Shown here piece by piece: positions 34,401-43,400 of a stretch of DNA of 64,000 nt. Position 1 is the stretch's first letter; each line of letters begins with the position of its first letter. The translations under genes and the position numbers were made by a program. Origin of the DNA: Haliotis asinina. Lineage: Eukaryota; Mollusca; Gastropoda; Lepetellida; Haliotidae. Location: contig NC_090291.1 in NCBI RefSeq assembly GCF_037392515.1, forward strand, positions 2,568,501-2,632,500, read 5' to 3'. The notes beneath the pieces were generated by a model, which worked only from the letters and a program-made list of their open reading frames with translations, did no database searches and was not told where the DNA came from.

Positions 34401-37400
34401 GTGAAATATGAATTCCTAATAGCGCCTGTGCGTTAAAAAGGCACCATACATACGGTTTTTGTAGCTTTCTCACTCATATTTCTCTTCAAACTCGTAAGCT
34501 TCCTCTAAATATGAGGGCTGCTGAATGGACAAGTGTCCTCTGTGACGACAACATGAAAAGTGAGGTATGAGGTACACGGTGAGAGTTACCTGCTCTTGGC
34601 TGTTAAGGGGCCTGGGTGGGGGCCTTGTAGGGGTGGTCTCACAAGACAAACACGAGTTTTTTGTTTTGTAAAATATTTATTCAATATTGTTACAACTGTC
34701 ATAGGCATTTTAAATGGACATTTTAATGCTATATATGTACCCCTTGGAGGACTTCTTCTGAAAAAGAACATAATTCCCACACTGGTGTAACCCCTTAAAG
34801 GCACATCTAGGTTTGGGAGATCTGCTCCGGACAAGATGACATCCTCAAACCCACAGCCTCAAAGTTATGTTTCCATGGAAACTGCACACACACACACAAA
34901 AATAAGTGCTTGTCACTATTGTGGCAATATCCCTAGCAGCTAAAGCAGACTGTAATATTTATAACATATTCAATAGTTCCACCTTTTTTAACACTCAAGA
35001 TGCATGAAATGACTGGTATCTGAACCATCACCCAATGTAGGTTCTCGACGAAAATTTAAGACATTGATTGCCATGTTTTATGAGATATAACATAAGCTTG
35101 AAAAGGGAAGAAAGTGTTGTAGTCACTTTGAAAATAACATGAAGGTCACCAAAATCAACTGGTGTCTGTGTAATCCCCCGCTGTGGGATGTCACCAAATT
35201 TGAAGACACAGGATAAAACAGTGCATGAAATATCAGGTTAACAAGAGCTTGAAAAGTGGTCAAAGAGTCGGGGTGATCTTGAAAATAAAGTCAAGATCAC
35301 CCAAATTGACTGGTGTCTATCTAATGCACCAATGTGGGCTGTCACCAAATTTGAAGACAGTTTATGAGATATTGCGATAAAAACAGACGTGGTTACTTTG
35401 AAAAGAAGATCAAGGTCACCAAAATCAACTGGCGTCTGTGTAATTCCCTGATGTAGGCTGTCACCAAATTTGGAGCCATCATACCGAAGTGGACATGACA
35501 CTATTCATGCAATGATTGGTTGTTTATTGTAGTCCTCAGCAATATTCCAGCTATATGGCAGCGGTTTGTAAATAATTGAATCCGGACCAGACAATCCAGT
35601 GATCAACAGCATGTGTACCGATCTACGAAATTGGGACATCTCTCAACCAAGTTAGCGAGGTTCACCACCGAACCCACCTCTTCTGACAAGCACGAGATCA
35701 AGCTGAAGATCAATTAACCTGATCTTCACAGGTGATAGGTACAATGACACTGATGGGAATACCATGGTTCTACATATATGGGGAATTGACAGACGTTTTC
35801 ATCGTGAATAGTACACTCTTTAAACTATTGGCAAATAGTGTGGCGTGTGTTGTTGAACAGTCACTCTAATCAGACAGTATATCTTTCCCAAAGTAAGAAT
35901 ATACCACTGTCCTCTAACTGTGCTCAACAATCTTTTCAAAATTGAAACAAGGTGTGAGTGAGTGAGTGAGTGAGCTCGGTCTCATGCAGCTGTTAACTGA
36001 ATATTTCAACATCACTGTGGGGAACACCAGAAGTGGGCTGCATACTTTATATTCAAGTGGGGAATCAAACCTGGGCCTTCGGCATGACGAGCAAACACTT
36101 TAACCACTACGCTACCCCATCGCCCCCAGGGAAAAGAGATATTCTTACCTAAAGGTGCCTTCTTGGCATCGTACTTCATCTCTACGACTGCATCCTCCAT
36201 GGACTTGATGTCACATATTAGGTTGATGAGATCCTGCAAACATGAACCGAATATCAGCATGTCTTGTGTGGTGAAACATCAGATATATTATGTAAAAGAT
36301 AGAACTCCATGGGGACAATGTTATTTTGAATACTATGCAATCACTTCCTAATTTCATTTGCATAAAAAAGCCTAGACTGAGACAGACATAGTGCTCTTTA
36401 GAGTGTGTGAGTGAATTATTTTTGGTTCTTGATTGACGCCAGCCATATGGCAGCAGTCTGTAAATAACTGAGCACGGACCAGATAATTCAGTGATCAACA
36501 CAGGGATTCAATATTCTTAAAAGTCACTTGCCACAGGGCAAGTGACTTCAACAAAGTAACTTGTCCTGACTAATTTTCCACTTGCCCAGATTTTATGACA
36601 CAATGTTTGATGATAATGTTTACTAAACTATTTATTGAACAGTGATAAATTTCCGAGAACGATATTATCTACTTTATTATTTCTGTGAAATTTATTATTT
36701 ATTATAGCTACATTATGAGGAGATATGAAATTAAATCCAGCTTTATCTGCAGTTTGAAACCATAAGTGGAAATGATCTAGTAGTCCATGGACATATAAGA
36801 TACCATTATTTGATTGCCCGTAATGACAACTAACTTGTCCCAGGCGTCGGGCGATGGGATTTTTTAACCTCTGCAACAGCATGAGTGAGTGGGTGAATGT
36901 TCTTTGATTCTCCAGTCAGCAATATTTAAGCCAAATCATGGCTGCATGTAAATAACTGGACCAATGGTCAACGCTTGATTGATCAATGATCACTGACTTA
37001 TAAATAGCTCCACAAAGGGTACAAGCCAAACATGAAGACCAGAATATATTTCCCTTATGTTCATGACACTTTTGTTTACTGATAGAAAACATCATTGTGA
37101 CAAATATCTTGCACATTGCCCATCCTGGTTTTCAGCTGAGACGTAGAGAGTTAGCAAATTATCAATTCAGTGTCTTACCTGTAGCCTGGTATCGAGAGTG
37201 GAGTCCGGTCCTTTTACACTGTTTTCCTTCTTAATGCTTGGTGCATCTACTGTGTCCTCTGCTGCCTGTTAACATGTAAAATATACTAAGTGGATCATAT
37301 TTGGGCATCCTTTTCTTTCTGGTGGCCTGATAAAGCAATTAGTACTCATCTTTCCCCCATGAAAATGAGAAACAAGTCAGTTCTCACTTGTACAGCTATA

Positions 37401-40400
37401 TACCAAAGACAGTGTCCTACTCACACCATGCATGCACGCATGCTAACACACCAGCCACTTCTCACCTCCCCTCCCATCAACCAGAGACAGTGTCAAGATT
37501 GTGCCTGTCCGGTCACCAGCCAGACACAGTGTCAAGATTGTACCTGTTCCGCCACCAGCCAGAGACAGTGTCCACTTCTCACCTTTCCATTCCCACTTGA
37601 GTAGTCCATGGTCAGCATGTCGTACTTGCCAGCCATCTTTACAAAACTGTCTCGTGATGCCCAGTCATTTCTGGTCTTGTCTGAAAATCTGAAACAGTTT
37701 GCAGCTATTAAAACCAAAACAATACACTGAGTCTTGTCTTCCCTCTCTAAACTTGCTTATATACAAGTGGCAAGGACACACCTGAAACAGGTGACATACA
37801 TGTCACATACTGATACACAAAGGATTGGAATGGGTGACTGACTGAATGATTGACCCTGCCTGATTGACCTCTTGACCAGATGTATGCTCAAGCCTTTAGA
37901 GCAGCAGTTGGATGTCTACTTACTTCTTACAGAAGATGTTCTTGGCCTTGTCAAGATCGCCTCCGCAGGGTACAAGGTTATTCTGACCCTTGTAGCCTAC
38001 ACGCCCCCAACGCTGCCACACATGGTATGCCTTCTTACTATCTTCCTCCAGAATCTGGATCAGGTAATACTTGTTGTTGTTGTTACCCACATTAGTCTGA
38101 AACAAACAAAAACATTTACTGAACCTTGTTACACAGGTCCTGGTCAGTCTAGAACTTGCTAGTCTAAACCTTGTTGGTCCTGCTCACTGATTGTTGGCGC
38201 ACGTCATTGTATCCCCACTGATGCTTGATTACTATACTACTGCCTGCGGTGTAAAACACAAAGAAACCAACCAATCTGGTCCCTTGTAGCATGGTTCCTG
38301 TGAGTCTGGATACTGTTAGCCTGGCTCCGTTCTGATATAAACATTTTGGATGTATTCACCACTGTGGCTTTGATACAGAAATGATGTAGGATTGCCTGCT
38401 CTGAATGGAATTTCAATCAAGGTAGCCTTTGTTTCCCACGCATTTATTACAACATAATCAAGATACAACAGACCTGATTAGTTGCAGTATATACACTATC
38501 ACTTGTAATTATCCTCTTGACATTCACTAATCTGGAAATTCACCAAACTGGACATTCACTAATCTGGAAATTCACCAAACTGGACATTCACTAATCTTGA
38601 CATTCACTAATCTGGAAATTCACCAAACTGGACATTCACTAATCTTGACATTCACTGGATATCATTGGGAACATCCTTTACATCAAAGTAACCTGACTTG
38701 ACTCAGCATGCAGTCCTATACATCTTTTGTATCAAAGTAACCTTACTTGATTAGGCACACGATCTTTTGTAATCTCACCTGGTTCAGCATGCAGTCCCAG
38801 ACATCCTTTGCATCAAAGTAGACGTGTGCTTTATTTACCAGGCTGCATTCTGGGTCAACAGGAGCTTTCCCCTTCACAACCACAGTCCTCACTGAAACAC
38901 CGAGGTGTCAGACATGCCTTGACCATCACTTGTTAAAAGATTGTTAAAACAATTTGATAATTTCCAAACCACAGAACTTCTCCTCACCTGTGGACTTTTT
39001 AGGCTCTTCCTCTCCATCTTCCTCCTCCTTCACTCGTCCTGACTTGCCACGCCCACTTTTACCTGCCTTGCCCCCACTCTTGGCTGCGGATTTTCCTGTG
39101 GACTTGGCAGCAGGTGCATCTCCTGCACTTGACACTGATGGCATTTCTTCATCCTCATCAGCAACACCAATAGCATCTACTTCATCAACATCATTCTCTG
39201 CAGCGATGGAATCTGCATGATAAACATGATATTCTATGTGAATCTGATATCAGAACAACGTGGACGTCCCTGCACCTTATTTCACTCACTGAATACATCC
39301 ACAGTTACATCCGAGTGATCCTACTGTAGGTCTATCATCAGAATAGATGGTGTTTACAAGTAAAGGCTAGGCAACATAGGGTCAGGCCAATATTTAATCA
39401 TTCCGCAGGGCATTAAGAGGATTCATCATGGCATCCCAATGGCATCTATGGTATCATCTCATTTCTTTGATGGCAATACAAGGATTCTTCCCTGACATCA
39501 CAAGGATTCTTGCAACACAAGGATTGCTCATGATATCACCAGGATTCCTCATAGCATCACAAAGATTCCTCATGACTTAAGATTCCTTGTCACTTAACTA
39601 AGATTGCATCACAAAGATTCCTCATGACATCACCAGGATATGTCATGACATCACCAGGATTCTCCATAGCATGACAAGGATTCCTCGTGACACCAACAGT
39701 ATTCTTTACGACAGCACAAAGATTCCTCATGACATCACAAGGATCCTTCACGAGAGAACAAAGATTCTTCATGACATCACAAGGATCCTTCATGACATCA
39801 CAAGGATCCTTCACGACAGCACAAAGATTCTTCATGACATCACAAGGATCCTTCACGAGAGCACAAAGATTCTTCATGACATCTCAAGGATCCTTCATGA
39901 CATCACAAGGATCCTTCACGACTGCACAAAGATTCTTCATGACATCACAAGGATCCTTCACGACAGCACAAAGATTCGTCATGACATCACAAAGATTCTT
40001 TATGACATCACAAAGATTCTTCATGACATCACAAAGTTTCTTCCAGGCTAAGATCTTAACAATACACTTTAAGCAGTATGACTACACTAGTTCCTCTTCA
40101 TAGGAGAGAGTGAGTGAGCTTAGTTTTTACGCCACACTCAGCAATATTCCAGCCATATGGTGGTGGTCTGTAAATAATCGAGTTGGGACCAGACAATCCA
40201 GTGATCAACAACATGAGCATCGATCTGCGCAACTGGTAACAGATGACATGTGTCAACCAAGTCAGCGAGCCTGACCACCTGATCCTTTAGTCGCCTCCTA
40301 CGACAAGCATAGTCGCCTTTTGTGGCAACCATTTCTTCATAGGAAATATAGGTACATGATGGTGAATAGATGTACATTGCAAAAAACTCTACGGCATTTG

Positions 40401-43400
40401 ACTGGCTAGGCAAGCAATGACTAGAGAAATATGTGCACACATCATATTGTAAACGCAATATGCCTGAATAAACATAATAACTGAGTCCATTCTGGAAAGA
40501 AAGACCTGTCACTAAAATTGCAATAACTTCAGACAGTAACCAATTTCTGAATCCACAATCATCTGCCGAAGGCCAGGAAGAAGATCCAGGCAGACTAATT
40601 AATTACGAGCACAGCAAATAGCTCACCTGCTTTCTCCCTGGCCACTTTGCGAGCAACTTTTGTTGTAGTGTTGATCTGTTCCATGGTCTTCAGATCGATG
40701 CTATAAGAGCGATGCATTGCCTCGATGTCGACCGTTTGGTCAGTGCCATCTCGCAGTGTCTGCTCCAACAAGAGACTAGTGTCAGCAGGATATGGGTTCC
40801 ATTTTCCATGCTCATTCTCCCACTGCCACACATAAAAATCTGGAAGCAGAAAATACCGAAATACTGACAACTTGTAAACGTTCATGGAGGTAATCCTATT
40901 CAGTATTGGCGATACAATAGAGGTTATGAAATGGTATCAGTCCAAGTAAATTTAGGCTCAGTAATTACTACAGTGCTATACTGAGTAACAAACCCAAGTG
41001 GACTGTCATTTCAGCCTAACTTTGAGCAACATATGACCGCTCAATCAACACGAGGTGACTGAATGGGTTTAAAGAATCAGACAAATCAAGCGCATCACTA
41101 TCTTGAGGAAAATAACAGTCAGAATTGTTTGAGTTTTGAGGTAAAAGTTTAAAAGGTATGTGTGAATGGTAATTTCTGGAATTTGGTAAGCTTTCAGATT
41201 GGTCAATTCAAAACTGTCCACTAGGGTTTGTTAGTATAGTAGTGAAACAAATAAAACTGTTTGCTTAGCCTGGATACCTTATTTATCACGATACAATATG
41301 CATTTTGATACACATTATTCACGTCTTGTCATGAAAAAACTTCTTGACAAAATCTCTCTGAGCAGGATCCAAAGGGAAAGAAAGATGAAACTGCACGTGG
41401 TTATTTCTGGCAGTGAATTGCAGTTGCTGATTACAGTTCATTTTGTGATAAGTGTCTGACAAAATACGGGATAGTGAATGTCATGTGAGTCATTTAGTAT
41501 TGACATAATCATAAATAATATAATGAACGGTATTGTTGTAGGAAAATTCATGGTGCACTGCTGCATCTTCTCACTTTTACAGTGATGTGAAGGAACATAA
41601 ACAGGAGGGAATCTATGTCAACATGTCGTCATGTGTCAGTGACAATCACTGTGTAAGAATATTTAAAAAACATAATACTATATACATTGATGGTCAGTCG
41701 CTGGAAGCATGTACTACATTTAGATTTGGGTTATATTTAGACATATATCTGGAAATGTACTATAAGATACTGTAGTACTGTCAGAAATAGAAAATAAACT
41801 GTTTTTCAAATTTATCTCTACAATTTACGTAGATGATATGTGAAAGTGGGAAATATCTCTTAAAATAAGTTCCAGTGGCTGGACATAGAAAACGTGAAAA
41901 AAGGAATTTACTGAGGAGAGATTGGTGCAGAAACGAGCAATGCTATTTTTCTGAAGTCCAAAGCAATATATTTGGAACAGACTATGGCTTTATGCAAATT
42001 ACTAATTTGTGCACAATGATAGTGTATCACAAAGGGCACATTTTAAATGCCCATTTACAAATTAGACTCAGCTTCATCATTAATGATGGCTGTTGTTAAA
42101 AGTAATAACTTTCATGCTGAAACTATTAAAGACGTAACTATCAGTGTTTATAAAAAGTTACAGGTAGGAGAGGGTTGTCTCAAAAGCCAAACCAGGACAT
42201 AGCAGATACGTACCACAGCAATGGTGTATGGTCTTAGTATCATTTTCGTATTTATCTGAAAAAGTATTGTTTTATGGTTTATTGACCTGTTTAAGCAAGA
42301 GTAGTTATCAGTCTAAGTAAACTTATCCTCAGTACTTTTCGTTACACTCCACCACTGAGTATAAAAAATACTTAATGGGAGGTCGCGACAGGCAACCTTT
42401 GAGACTGACCAATCAGAACACAGCTCACCAAATCATGATAGTGCACACTCGCACATCCCTTATGACTTTTTCATCTCGAAAAGGTTCGTACCCGAACGAT
42501 TCCGAATGCTATTTAACACTGCACTGAAAACTGTTTAAGACTAAAACTGCCCACCTTTATGGCTATCAATATATTCAACTTGTACCTGTGCGTTAGCCAT
42601 TTTGAGCGTTTCTTTTTATACTATGAAGCGGATGACAGTTGGTGAACGCTCGCTCAAGTTATGAGCGAAACAGGCTATAATTAACAGCTTTAATCCCTTG
42701 CACAACAAGACACTTTTGGGCTTTGGGCTATATGGGAATAGAGGTAGGTCAGTTTGGGCAAGAAGACACCTTTTCAGCAGCCATTCGTATTTTTTCTAGG
42801 TTTTGCCTGATTTTTATGAGTTTTATGGATATTCTCTTATCTATCCCACTGAATGGCCAGTTAAACCCAAATGAGTTATTTCAACATATCCTATTTGCAC
42901 TTGTGTAAATTTTTAACATTTTTGTAAACTGTTTTTTTTTTATTTCTGACAGTGCTTTAGGCATTTTTGTTTACTGGTTTCAGACCAAGTTCTTCCACAG
43001 AATGACTGTCAGAGAAGCAGATAATAACATCACCATCAGAGTCGTCTGCCTTCACTGTCAGTCGGATTCGTCTCTCCCAGCCAGTCTTCTTGTTTTTCTG
43101 CACCATCTTCCCAAACTGAGCAATGAGTTTCACAGACTTGGAAACACTGTACTCATACTGGAACAGAGAAGGTGTCGTTACAGGATGTGATCACACATAC
43201 ATAGACTTGTTAGTCTTGGTAAAATTCACAATTCCAGCCTAGTTTGGCAACGTTGGAAACTGGACTGCTATGGTCAGTTATCTCCCTTAGGGAAGATGAC
43301 ATACACTGAATGATACTTCAGTGAATAAAGAAAGCTAAAAGCAAATTGACAATGGAGGAGTTGGTGAGAATGAAAATCACCTCTTTCTTTTTGCTGTTGA

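Larger units (their letters stand above)
30422..34774 (-). mobile_element. DIRS-type tyrosine-recombinase retroelement, internally deleted, interrupted by mariner
   Basis: Lies in PARP2 intron 10 and reads on the - strand. In order: outer repeat 34774-34553; gag-like remnants 33876-32945 with [18 protein letters not shown] and LSLPFR, the pattern shared by DIRS gag and the LAP2-alpha domain; recombinase remnant 33021-32767 ([24 protein letters not shown]); the mariner; recombinase C-terminal piece 31464-31262 (HSVRAVATS and FIRHYQLD, the H..R and Tyr motifs); internal complementary region 30793-30703; outer repeat 30660-30422. Reverse transcriptase and RNase H are largely missing and frames are broken, so it cannot move on its own. 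Class assignment rests on the inverted repeats, the complementary region and the recombinase motifs together. Confidence 0.85.

Noticed and set aside
30439-34790. Two similar 70-76 codon frames at 30439-30651 (-) and 34560-34790 (+) as duplicated genes
   Set aside because: They are the two terminal inverted repeats of the DIRS element read in the same relative direction.
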